DNA of 64,000 bases from Pempheris klunzingeri (taxonomy: Eukaryota; Chordata; Actinopteri; Acropomatiformes; Pempheridae): positions 5,608,328 to 5,672,327 of the forward strand of contig NC_092019.1 of NCBI RefSeq assembly GCF_042242105.1, read 5' to 3'. Positions 1 through 16,086 of this stretch are shown here, in pieces; position 1 is the first letter of the stretch, and every line of letters starts with the position of its first letter. Under the pieces are notes generated by a model. It worked only from the letters and a program-made list of their open reading frames with translations, did not search any database and was not told where the DNA came from. The position numbers and the translations under genes are program-made.

Positions 1-1810
1 GTGGGGCTCTGTGGTGATGTATTAAATGGGTTCCTGGCCCAATAATACAATGACGTCAGTGAAGTAAGCACTGGGGATCTGGTAAAAGCACGCATTTCAA
101 CTTAAAAGGGATTTCTAATGACCAGAAGCTCAGTGGTGGAACGTACACAGGGTTGGGTCAGGCTATTCTAAAATGTAATCAGTGACTGAGTATAAATTAC
201 ATGGCAATTATCTTACATTTCTCAAAATATTTGAAGTGCATTTTGCATAATCAGCATTTACAGTTGCTTGAATCAAATCACCCTTAAAAAAAAAAAAGCA
301 TCACTGGCACAAATTACAGGTGTGCTGTGTGTTTTCTACATAATGTGGGAAGGAATTATGAAAAACAGTTTCATAATTTTAAAACCGCTATCTGTTAAAG
401 ACAGAATGAAAGAATAAAATCAAGTAATAACTACAATCTAATGTCATTTATCTGATATAATCTGGGCTGATTTTACTGACTTGTTTTTGTATTTTGATTA
501 ATCCTGTTTAATCAGTTGCTTCCCAACCCTGAGCCTGCACTAGAGATCGATTCCATTCTGCCTCCACAACCAATATGCTGTTTTATCCACTATCTGAATA
601 CAGACTACTAATATAGAAGGTCCCCTTCATGAATGAGCGTCAAAAGAAAATAGATTCAGCTTTCATAAGATTTCAGACAAAAACATCACAGATTTTTTGG
701 ATCTTAAAGGGGAGCACAGATGATTGGGTCGCTCATGTTTACCACAAATATAAGTGACAGCAGTTACGGTTTCCCCACAAGACCTGCTCCCTCATTCTCC
801 TGACTCGCTTCGTCAGTTCCAAGATGTTGCACGAGGTCCCTTCTGCTCCTTGTTTGATGGAGTGAAGATTAACATATATGACTGCGCGCTAGCTTAAGTG
901 CAGGAAAATTAAAGGAATTGGCATTGGTAGTAGGAAAAACTGTAGAGGCTATGAGATACAATAACCAGGTGACAGCCACAATGTAAACAGAGGGTAGAGA
1001 ACACACACCAGCTGAGGAGCACAGTGCTGTTCATTATAGTAGGGACTGGGCATGGCTTCCACACCTCAATACATATGGTTTATCTCCTTTACAAAAAAAT
1101 GCCATCCTCTAATCAATTTGAATTTGGAACATCCTAAGAGGTTTGTCATGGTTTAAAATGTGGAGCAGATCACAATGAGTATAATCAAAGTGACAAAAGT
1201 GATTGATGAAGTCAGTCTGTTTTGGTGTCAGTGTCTCTGCACAGTAAAATCAAGTTTCACTGGCTGAGTCTCTGCCACTCACTAATCTATGTAAAGCCGC
1301 CCTACTTCGTGTAAATAGAGAACCATCAATGTAAATCAGAGCTGCATGTGTAGCCATTTTACCAGTCAGTATACATCCAATACTAAGAATATTTACACTT
1401 CTTACTGCACATTATACAGTAATCCCCAGGACATCGACTCCAAGAAAACAAGTGTAGAGCTGTAAACACAGATGCATGAGAACTGTCTGAAGGAAGAACA
1501 GACAGGAAACTCACACATAATGAATAAGGTAAACAATGTCCACAATTCCAAGGAAACGCTTGTGTGATGTCCTAAAATAGCAGTGACACCCAGTGGACGA
1601 TGACAGTATTGTCCATCACACTGATGAATCACCACAACACAAGTGGCTGGAACTCCAACTCCCAGGAAAGCATCCGCCCAATCACCACAGCTCAAAGTGA
1701 AATCTGACAAAAACTGTTCTGATCAACTATGTAATAACCAAGTTAGTGTTAATGTTTAAAGTATTACTGTTACTGATGGACATGCTGTCAAAGAGAAATG
1801 AAAGAGGCAG
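1..1810. other. Left flank, no gene recognised
   Basis: AT-rich sequence beyond the pabpc1 poly(A) site. I see no exon with supportable splice sites and no protein similarity. A plus-strand AATAAA at 413-418 could end a transcript entering from the left, but nothing else supports that. The longest open frame here (1402-1710, minus) has no recognisable content. Confidence 0.4.
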
Positions 1811-2179
1811 ACATTTTGAATGAGAATTTATTACAGCCAGCAGTTTACAATACAAATCACCTTTCAAAATGCTCAGCTACCACCTCTCTGAACACTTGGC
1901 TGATATTCTGAGCACTGACACAGTAAAATGACATAAAACAGAGGAATGCATTCAAATTTATAATCTCAATTTTCTCTATTTTGCTTTTTTTTTTCCACAA
2001 ATTTTTATTTATGATCAAGGTCTAGTCAAACCATCCATAGACCTGGCAGAGTCAATTGTTTTATTCTTTTTTTAAGAAATGATTTATCATTTTGCGATGT
2101 TTTCAGAGTTTTAGGTTTTTCAATGTTTAATTTTTTTTTCTCTTTTTCCATCGGTGAAGCAGGTTTCAAAATGCTCAAT
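1811..2179 (-). other. pabpc1: pabpc1 3'UTR exon (exon 15)
   Basis: The coding exon ends one base after the TAA stop (TAAG|GTGTGT, donor at 2308-2307). A strong acceptor (pyrimidine tract then CAG at 2182-2180) opens this last, wholly non-coding exon. Its first part holds the sense sequence CCTGCTTCACCGAT (2163-2150) followed by long A-rich stretches (about 2149-2100). The A-rich sequence and the TGCTTCACCG core resemble the mammalian PABPC1 3'UTR as I recall it. The exon boundary is from splice consensus; the 3' end is inferred from the poly(A) signal. Confidence 0.7.
1827..1832 (-). terminator. pabpc1: pabpc1 poly(A) signal
   Basis: TTTATT on the plus strand is AATAAA in the pabpc1 sense. 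It lies about 480 nt downstream of the stop codon, within the expected length of a PABPC1 3'UTR, so cleavage near 1805-1815 is inferred. Confidence 0.6.
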
Positions 2180-2309
2180 CTGAAAGAGAAAAGAATGAAT
2201 ATCAATGCTTACACTGCAGTTCATTTACTTGTGATATTTTCTATACAATTTCCTTAAATCTGTGTTATCTAGGACTTTTGAAAATAAAATCCCTCCCCTC
2301 ATACACACC

Positions 2310-7968
<5,659 letters not shown>

Positions 7969-8060
7969 TCGGCGGAGGTTGTTTCCCGATTCCAGTCGAA
8001 ACCACGGCGCGTTCACCAGCAAGGCCGACGTCACACATCTCGCGATATTTTATATTTGCT
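7969..8060 (-). promoter_or_regulatory. pabpc1: pabpc1 core promoter with TOP-type start
   Basis: The sense sequence CCTTCCTTTC at 7968-7959 fits a 5' terminal oligopyrimidine (TOP) start, the known cap-proximal class of PABPC1 mRNAs. Just upstream lie a CRE-like TGACGTCG (8033-8026) and TCTCGCGA (8038-8045), a motif common in housekeeping promoters; ETS-like CCGGAA-type sequence lies beside the start (7952-7957). The start site itself is inferred. Confidence 0.5.
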
Positions 8061-8249
8061 TTTAATGCAGAATTTTTTCCTATTGAATTAATTAATTTGG
8101 TGTGTATAGTCCTAAATCTATTGTACTTTTTTGTGTTTTTAACTACCCTATGCACCCTTGGATTTACATAAAGCTAAATTCGGCTGCTTGTTTCATTATG
8201 TTAATTGTTTCTTTCTTGTTCTCCATAGATGTGTAAATTTTGTTTTATT

Positions 8250-8401
8250 TTATGCTGCTCTTTTTCCTTTAGTACTTCGATTTTATATAATACCTCTATT
8301 TTTCAGATTTTATTCTATATATCTATTGTGGCTTAAATTTCGTACCACCCCATGTGTAAATGTGTGTTGGTATGACAAATACAGTTCCTTGATTCCTTGA
8401 T
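8250..8401 (+). repeat. 3' tail of a LINE-type retrotransposon
   Basis: The end of this stretch (GTTGGTATGACAAATACAG then TTCCTTGATTCCTTGAT) has the typical layout of teleost non-LTR 3' ends: a degraded GACAATAAAGT-like motif followed by a short tandem repeat, here TTCCTTGA. The 5' boundary is not defined and no reverse transcriptase frame remains. Confidence 0.45.
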
Positions 8402-9603
8402 CGCCTGCAATACATCTGCATGGTATATAACAATAAATATCAATGCACATCCAAACCAAAGTCTCCATCCTCTGTGTTGTAATTGAAAAAACATGTTTTT
8501 CAACGTTATTCCAAACACACAGCATTACAACAAAATCAAAACCTTGTCTTATAAAATACTTTAGAAGAAACAGAAAAGGAATATTTTAGCATCACATCAT
8601 AAATAAACATATCAGCAGACACAATAGTAGAACCTTGATTCAAAGTCCTCTTATTCCATATCTTCTGTACAGTATACAACCTGGATAAAGAGGTCGAACG
8701 AACATTTTATAGACTAAACACCAAATGTAAAATTGCCAGATACAGTATCAAAATGAATCCCAGCAATGAACACTACTACGTAGTCTATTGTAATTGACCA
8801 TAGGTCATACATTTGGACAAAAATCAATGCCTTTATCATGACACGATAAGATGTCAGTCATAGACACGCAGTATTTCAGTACTGTTTGTGTATGCAATTG
8901 CACAATATGCAATTCCTCAGCTGCTTTTTGTTGCATTTGTTCTTTCTGAACAAATTATGTCAGTCAGAAATTAAAAATAAGTGGATATCAATAACAAGGA
9001 GATCAGGCAATCTTGGACAGATGACTCATTATAAAGTCACCTCCATAAGGGAAATTAATGCTGTGAAAATTTCCTTCCAACGTTCTGTCTTCATGTCTGA
9101 CAGAGGAGCAGAAGCCCCGGCATTGCAAAACAGGAAACCCCTTTACTGAGCAGCATTATGTCAGTATAATGTTTGGGAGCTGATGTTTGTGTGTCCCTGC
9201 TGGAGTTCTCACAACATTTGGAGAGCTGTGATGAAATATGGTAATGGTTTTAAATCAATATCAAAAACAAAAGTATAGAAGTGATGTCAGTTGTCACAAA
9301 TAGCAAAGCTGAACAATTAATCAACTGCAACTGGCCAGCAGTAAGTAACTAATTGAGTAAGATGGTGTTCTTTTTAAACAAAGATACCTTAAATTCTTAC
9401 CCTTCAGCATCATAAATGTGAATATCTGGTGTTTTCTTAGATGATGTCAACTATTCTAATATTCAAAAGACCAATCAATTAATCAGTTACCTAGAAAATA
9501 ATCGTCAGATTCATTGATGATGAAAATAATTCATAAATGTGGCCCTAAATTTGAAGAGTCAAATCCAGAGTGTGGTGTGGGCACTGAAGATGACAGCTTT
9601 GCC
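8402..9603. other. Spacer between pabpc1 and the RHIM-like gene
   Basis: AT-rich spacer. I see no exon, no RNA gene and no strong poly(A) signal for the minus-strand gene that ends at 9604. Short open frames here have no recognisable content. Confidence 0.4.
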
Positions 9604-11723
9604 TCAGTGTGTACTGTGAGCATCGGCTCTGTCGGCCAAAGCCTCACACAGCTCCTCTGCGTCAGGCGGGTGGGTCTGCTCTGCGTGCATGTAGTTGTTG
9701 TCTCCGATGATGACACAGTTGAGATGGGAGCTGTGGATGTTGATGCTCGGAGCCTCGGCTGATGGATGAGGAGGAGGAGGCGAAGCAGAAGTCTGTGCTG
9801 CCCCCCGCTGTCCGTAGTGGCAGCTGCACCTCGGCTGACCTGGAAAAGCAGGAAATTAGATGCTTTCACTTCTCATGAGTTTGGTTTGAGTGCTGGGATA
9901 TGTCTAGTACATCTACTGCAAATAAAATGCAAATAACACAACATAGCAGTTGCGTAACTCTAACGCTACCGCAGGTCATTTCTCCCATCGGCCATCAGAC
10001 TCTTCAACAGCAGCATCACTGGCTGATGTTGATACACTGAGAAACAGTCCATAGTCACTACATGGTTGCTAATTGGCACTGTTTTTCACTCATCTTCTCA
10101 TAAACCTCTCCATACTGTACACATGTGTTCATAGTGTAAATATTTATTTATTATCATTACAATATATATTTATTTACTATTGCTTATTTTCTACTGTTGT
10201 TTTCTTTATTTCTTTTTTCTATTACTGCTTGTCTTGCCCCTGCCTCTGTTGCTGCTGTAACAAGTGTTTTAAATTCCAGGAAATATGCTGTATATTTGTA
10301 TGTCACTCACCAAGCATTGGGAGCTCAGATTCCTTCATCAGAGGCTGGCTTTCTGCCACTGCAGGTGTGTAGGTGTCATTCCCGATGACGCAGTCAATCA
10401 AGGTAGAGTTGCTGATGTTCAAAATCAAAATGGTAGACGGCGGAGTCCGCAGGGCCACTGTTAATGAGTAGGCGAGGGAGAAAAGAGGGAAAAGGGAAGA
10501 GAATATGAGAACGGGAAGTTGCTGTTCCACAGTGGCGTAACAACAGAAATGCGTCACTATCAGAAAGTTCCATGTAGTTCCTGAATATACGGTAAAACCC
10601 CTGTTTTGCTGGCAGCCAGAGCAAGGAGAGCATTTGAGGTTTCTCTGGCAAAAGTGGTTTAGTCGGTTTAGTGGTTTATCCTCAGTCATGTCTAAGCAGA
10701 AAAGGGTCTGTGCCAAACTGCACTGAAAAACTCCTTCATGTTTCAAGGAGCATTTAAAGATTCACTTGTCGCAAGAGCAACATGTATAGAGAAATGTGAC
10801 GTGCTGCTCAAGCCGGGCTAAAAGGCTAGTGTGTAAAATTAGGAAGAAGACCAACAGCTGTTCAAAAACAGATTTGAGGAATAAATAAAGATGCTGAACA
10901 GAAATCGAAAAGAAAAAGTAGAACTTGCCTTGTATAGTTTTATCCTCTGTTAGTTGCTGATTTTGAGCTTTTAAAACAAAGAGAGAGATAAAGTTACATT
11001 TTTACTCATGATATGTTGACTTACAAAGCAATAGGACAGCGTGCTTGTCATTATAAAATGAACAATATAAACCTTGGCAGCATGTGATCTTTTCACAGAG
11101 CAGACTGTCTAGTGGACAGCAGAACAGCTGGCAGGCTCTCCTGCAGCTCTTCAGTGCCATCCTCTGCACCACCTGGCTGAGCCGCTGCATGCTGGAGGGT
11201 TTACCGCTCACCACCTGAGTCAGAGACATTGACAGGAAGCAGTGTCAGATGGCATAATATCTCACAAACAACAGTTCACACCACAAGGCCGTCTAAGGCT
11301 TGGCTCTGTTTTTCTAGGCCACCTGCACTTTCTTCTGCCAGGGGCTTTCTGCTTTACTGCACACCACAACTGACAGTGAGCGAAAGTGATAGAAGGGTTT
11401 CATAGAAAAAATGAGCAAGATGACATATAGATGTATGCAGTGTAGTTCACTGACAATCCACAGCATTATGCACAGTTACATGAAGTTTTAGAGCAACCTG
11501 TCGTCATCAGACGTGTTTTACAGGATCACTCTAGCGACAATCTTATAAGAACAATAATAATTTCAACAATAATAACAATAACCACAATAATAAAAAAAAA
11601 TAATAATAATAATAACAAACCCACCTGATTGAGCGGCGTTCTTTCTTTCGCTTCTGTAAAATTGTTATTAAAAGAGTTCAGAGCCGGAGGGTCAGAGTCG
11701 CTCATCTTTTCTGTATCAGTCAT
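9604..11723 (-). CDS. Small protein with two tandem RHIM-like motifs
   Basis: Unnamed gene. Coding exons (minus): 11723-11625, 11214-11073, 10967-10929, 10457-10311, 9839-9604; all joins keep phase and give 220 residues. Exon 4 encodes NISNSTLIDCVIGNDTY and exon 5 encodes INIHSSHLNCVIIGDNNYM near the C-terminus. Both resemble the RHIM of RIPK1, RIPK3 and ZBP1 (hydrophobic-x-hydrophobic-G core, flanking NS/ST and NYM). The middle part is Cys-rich (CRRACQLFCC, ITCC), suggesting zinc binding or lipidation. There is no kinase, death, TIR or Z-alpha domain. The first ATG is used; a second ATG six codons on (11705) has a better Kozak context. Exon 3 uses a GC-AG donor (AAG|GCAAGT) and could be skipped without changing frame. 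Role in necroptosis or NF-kB-type amyloid signalling is inference from the motif alone. Confidence 0.68.
9960..10285 (+). repeat. LINE 3' fragment in an intron of the RHIM-like gene
   Basis: On the plus strand, 9970-10026 reads RRSFLPSAIRLFNSSITG and then a stop. This is the typical C-terminus of teleost L2/CR1-type reverse transcriptase ORFs. An AT-rich 3'UTR follows, ending around TTGCTGCTGTAACAAG (10248-10263). It lies antisense in intron 4. It is a truncated relic, not a functional element. Confidence 0.6.
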
Positions 11724-11767
11724 ACAATCTGCTAATAAACGACTCGCACACACTGATATAAACTTCA

Positions 11768-11806
11768 GAAACTTTCACAAAAGTCCCCTCCGACTGGCGC
11801 ATGCGC
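11768..11806 (-). promoter_or_regulatory. Promoter elements of the RHIM-like gene
   Basis: GCGCATGCGC at 11797-11806 is a perfect NRF1 site, 74 bases upstream of the first ATG. GAAACTTTC at 11768-11776 contains an IRF-type GAAA half-site on each strand, though not a full ISRE. No TATA box is apparent. Assignment as promoter rests on position and motif only. Confidence 0.4.
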
Positions 11807-11809
11807 CCT

Positions 11810-12890
11810 CAAACTTGGAGTTTCCACCCGGCTGCTTGTTGACAGCACAGGCTGCAGACTGAGAGCTCCTATGAAATCATTGCACGACACTTTGCTTGTT
11901 TCAAACTCCATATCTGTCAGTGGCTGACTCAATAGTAATAGTGCAACTACCTCCTAATATCAAAACAATTCAAATTGATTTTCTTAAGTTTGAACAAATA
12001 GGACTTTTATCTATCGCTCCTCTTTCTCTGTGCTGGTGCCTTCACTGCACGTCGTATACACTGTTTTCCAAGTTAAAGAGCATTAAAATACAGCACATTA
12101 TGCAAGGATTTATGAAACGTGCTGTTCACACTTACAAATAAAATGGCACTGACCGGAATATATCAATAAATCAGAAACACCACTATAAAGACTAATGAAT
12201 TAAAACGTCCTCATTTTCTTTTCCCCAGGAAATATACTTTTGACATTAACATTCAAAATTCTCTTCAAAATCTAAATTACATCATCTCTACACCTCAAAA
12301 CAAGCAAACAAATACATAAATACATGAATAAATAAATGCATACACACATTTAAATGCCTTATTTTATTCAAAGGTCTCTCTCAGCAGACCTCCTCAAGTG
12401 TAAAATCACTTTGTAAGTAAACTGTTCTTCTTTCTCTGGTTCACTGCATTTACTCAGAGTTCAGGTAACATGTTTTACATTAGATCAGCTGAATTAAGCC
12501 AACTGTTCAGTACTTACTGGGCTACTTTGGTTCAACTCAGATTGAAATGTTGGGCATATAATTTTCTTCCATGATGGTACAGTTGGTTGATGGTTTCAGG
12601 GTTAGCAAGCAATATCTGATTTTTGTGGTAAAAAAAAAAAGTTTATAATCATGAAAGGGCTTTTAAAACACTACTTAGATGATATTTCAATCATGAAACT
12701 GATATTATTCCTTGATGTTTTTAGTTATATTTGTGACTTTTTATCATTGCCAGTTGCCCTCCACTCACTCATGAGCGGCTCATGATGCGACTTCCACTTT
12801 TCCCAGTGCACCTGAACGCCGCATGCATGTAGTGAAAAACACCTAGAGGCAGAGAGCAGGCACGCAGCTTCCTGGATGGAAACAAAACGC
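11810..12890. other. Spacer between RHIM-like gene and rnf144b
   Basis: AT-rich intergenic DNA with poly-T/poly-A runs. I see no exon or RNA gene. Confidence 0.4.
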
Positions 12891-13150
12891 AGGGGCAGAA
12901 CAGACGCACACCAGCACACGCAGGCCGAACAGGAGTGAGCAGGACGCTTAAAACATGTTTCCAGTCTTTCCTTTGAGCTCGGAGCGTGTGTGAGGACGGC
13001 GGCAGCGGGGCGGCGGTGGATTTAGGCGTTGACAGCAGAGGTTATTGTAGCAGCAGACTGTGTCAACACATGTGTCTGTGCCACAGTCACAGCACTGCGG
13101 CTGTGGATCTGGACTCAGGCGGCTCCTACACCCAGTGGTCCACAGGCAAG
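12890..13150 (+). promoter_or_regulatory. rnf144b: Candidate rnf144b promoter and 5' non-coding exon
   Basis: A local CpG- and GC-rich island (for example GGCGGCAGCGGGGCGGCGG near 12998-13016) with a consensus donor CAAG|GTAGGT at 13150/13151. About 2.8 kb downstream a strong acceptor (TTCTCAG, exon from 15976) opens the exon that contains the rnf144b ATG. Joining the two as a 5'UTR intron is inferred; the island could also serve another transcript. Confidence 0.45.
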
Positions 13151-14429
13151 GTAGGTCCACCCCCTCCCCTGCACCCCCATCTATCCCCTCTGCTCATCTG
13201 GCTTTTGTCTGCATCACACAGACCTTCCATTACCTCAAACATTTATTCAGTATCACACCGTGAGTGCGCTGGTTTCAGTTTTGACCTGTGCGAGAATGCA
13301 ACCTTGAGGGGATGCAGATGTGTCACATTTCACGTGTGGTCTGCTTGAATGCCCTGTTACAGATGAGATGTATACACCACACAAACCTCGGGGTAATAAG
13401 GAAAAATATGCATATACCCCAGACAGCCCTTTTAGGAGTATTACCTCAGGAATAATACACCTTTAAATCCCAGTAATCTAATTCAATACCCACCACAGTG
13501 ATGCTAGTTAAAGTGATGTGCACTAAATGAAGGGTTGCATTTCCCCACCCCATCATTTTCTTCATATTGCAGTGTTTCAACTTTAAGTGCTGCTGTTTTA
13601 GGCTCTCCCCCAAAGATTAGCATTGGGCCAGAGATCCAGAGAGACAGACAGGGAGTGATTGCAGCTGTATAAATGATGGCATATAAATTCTGCCACACAC
13701 TCCCCGAGCTCACAGTCCCAGCTGCCTCCTTCCCAACACAGTGGCAAGCCTGTGCAGAAGCAGCAGCAGCAGCTTTTCACCGGGCATATCTGGTTTTCCG
13801 TCTCGGCCTCTGTGGTCAACAATCATGCTTTGACTCCCACCACCCCCCTGCACTCCCTCACTCCCCCTCCCAGTGGCTGGAATGCCATCTAGACCTTGAT
13901 CCGTGCGGACTCCTAATCACCGACTGGGCAGCTCCACACCTAAAGGGAACTGTTAGCACACAAGGGCGTTTTGATTAATGAATACAGAGGAGGTTCAAGT
14001 TAGAATGTGGACGCTCATTCTCAGCTTTAATTGCTTGCTCAAGGGCAGGGACCACAGTCAGGATGGGCTTTTGAGGGCCGTTGCTGATAGTGTGATGTCA
14101 TTCGGATGAAGCCTCTGGTTGTCAGCGTTCTGTACTGATATTTAACATAGAATAAAGTCCTATATGCAAACATTCAAGCTTCTGAAGCCGTGTTCAGCCC
14201 AGGGTTTAGGCCTCAGACTCAGTCGTGTGAACTTAGAGTCCGACAGCCATGAAGTGTTGATGAACTCCGCAGTTCTTTGCCAACCAAAGTGCCTCATATC
14301 TCTGATATCAAAGGTGCAGCATGACAGATAAATACACTTCCATTAGAGTCCTCTATTGTCAGATGGTTAATCTCAAATTCCTCTCAACTTTGAAGTTATT
14401 CAGGAATCAAAGGCTTTACCCTGTGATTA

Positions 14430-14451
14430 AATATATATATATATATATATA
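14430..14451. repeat. (AT)n microsatellite
   Basis: Run of about ten AT units in the putative rnf144b 5'UTR intron. Confidence 0.9.
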
Positions 14452-15214
14452 CAGGAGTTTCCAGGCAGTGAAGCTAGCCGATTAGACACCTGGTATTTTC
14501 CCATGTGAGGCCGCGGGCTGTTCTTGGCTGGGCAGGACAGGACAGGCTGACAGCTTTGTGGGACGATGACTGCAGCCGGCTCAGCTCGCCTGTCTGAAAG
14601 CAGTGCAGGAGGATACACCATGACAGTGCAGAAATACCTGCGACGCTACACAAGCTCCACTATCTGTGATCTGCAAGTGTGCCGCCGCTGATCGATAGCA
14701 CACAATAAAAGAGCACTGACTGAAAAATTTAGGACATCCTTGTTGGTGGTGGTGGTGTGCTGTATTGGCTGAGCTGCCCAAAAGTTTCCTGCCAACTTTA
14801 ACAGCCTGCTGACATAGATAACATTGTGTGTGGGATAATGTGTGATTTCAACAGTCGCTCAGGCTGCAGAGTGTGTTTTTAACGCCACAGTTTCCTGTGT
14901 GACCCTGTTGTGTGTCCAACCACTGTTATCTACTGGATTAATCACAAATCCCAGATTATGGGGTTATTATTTCCCATGCTTTTTGGGATTGGACAGAACC
15001 AAACGGATGATTTTTGGGTTTGGTGACTTTGGTTCCATTTAAGATCAGATTAGGTCTTTATTATCCACCCACCTCTGTCCTGCTGTCCCAGAATATGCAA
15101 CCAGTGCGTAACGTCTGATAGCCAAAGACGGACGCCACAGATTACTTTCATGCTTAATGCTGTGTTAAACAACTTCTTGCAACTTTGTAATATATTTTAA
15201 TCAGGCTATTGGGT

Positions 15215-15450
15215 TCAACACTTTATCCAGACTGAAATATCTCAGCAACTATTGCATGAATTAGCATAAAAATGTTTACATACATCCATAGTCCCAAGAG
15301 GAGGCATCCTGATGAATCTAGTGATGCCCTAAATTTCCTCTAGCGCCATTATGATTCCTTTTTTCACCAACTACAATGGGTAATTTGACATTAAAACCAT
15401 ATATCTGACACATTTTAATGTAGCTTTGCTAAACATTGATCACAAATGTT
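15215..15450. repeat. Interspersed repeat fragment
   Basis: Contains the phrase GAAATATCTCAGCAACTATT and a following block with GATGAATCTAGTGATGCC that I recognise from a dispersed teleost repeat. A related fragment recurs at 19586-19715. Family name not assigned; boundaries approximate. Confidence 0.45.
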
Positions 15451-15979
15451 GAACGTTCGTGAAAAGTGTCCAACAACACTCCCTTAAATCCCTTACATTT
15501 TGTGCTAAATTATGTGCTAAACAAAATAGCTGCACTAATGTAGCTGCACGAGCCTGTATAGACCATGTTTCTAAAAGTGATAGACAATCAATTCTTGGTG
15601 TCAGAATGAATGAGGAGCTGGTCAATAACTGTTGGCTCACTAAACATAGACCCAGGCCGTTTATGGAGAAACAACAGACATGATGCAAAATCAATAACGC
15701 TGCAATAATTACACATAATTATATTTTACTTCATGCACCACGCAGCTTTAAACAGTGACGAAGTCATCTCTCAGCTAACGAGACAATGGCAGTGTATTGC
15801 CTCAGGGAGTGGTGAAGTCATCACAGTTGGTTTACCAGTTGCCAAAGAGATGACAGGTTTCCAGAAACAGAGCTCAGTGTTGTCAGAATGTCTGGCAATG
15901 GTTGTGTAACAAAGAGGAAAGAGTGTCACACCTACGCTGAAGAGACAACTAGGTTAATGCTGTTTCTCTTCTCAGGAAC

Positions 15980-16021
15980 ATGGAGGCTGAAGCTCATCTC
16001 CGTCCCCAGCAGAAGGGCTAG
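15980..16021 (+). other. rnf144b: Upstream ORF in rnf144b leader
   Basis: If the acceptor at 15975 is used, the leader contains an ATG at 15980 opening a 13-codon frame that stops at TAG, 65 nt before the main ATG. Its context (AACATGG) is reasonable, so it may dampen translation. This follows from the sequence, but usage is untested. Confidence 0.4.
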
Positions 16022-16086
16022 GAGCAGTCTGATTCCTCCCTCCCTCCCTGCCACCCTGCCTGCCTGCTAGCCTGCCTCGCTCCACT

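Noticed and set aside
1402-1710. 102-residue minus-strand frame downstream of pabpc1
   Set aside because: Beyond the poly(A) signal, with no splice partner or recognisable content.
10073-10372. 99-residue Phe/Leu/Cys-rich plus-strand frame
   Set aside because: Lies in the AT-rich 3'UTR of a LINE relic and overlaps the opposite-strand RHIM exon.
9604-11723. The RHIM-like gene as a fragment of RIPK1, RIPK3 or ZBP1
   Set aside because: No kinase or Z-alpha exon is found upstream to 12890, the gene has its own promoter-like motifs and first exon, and a second RHIM-like motif; it looks complete.
12986-13348. 120-residue frame over the GC-rich island
   Set aside because: Runs through the consensus donor at 13150 into intron-like sequence; best explained as a non-coding first exon of rnf144b.
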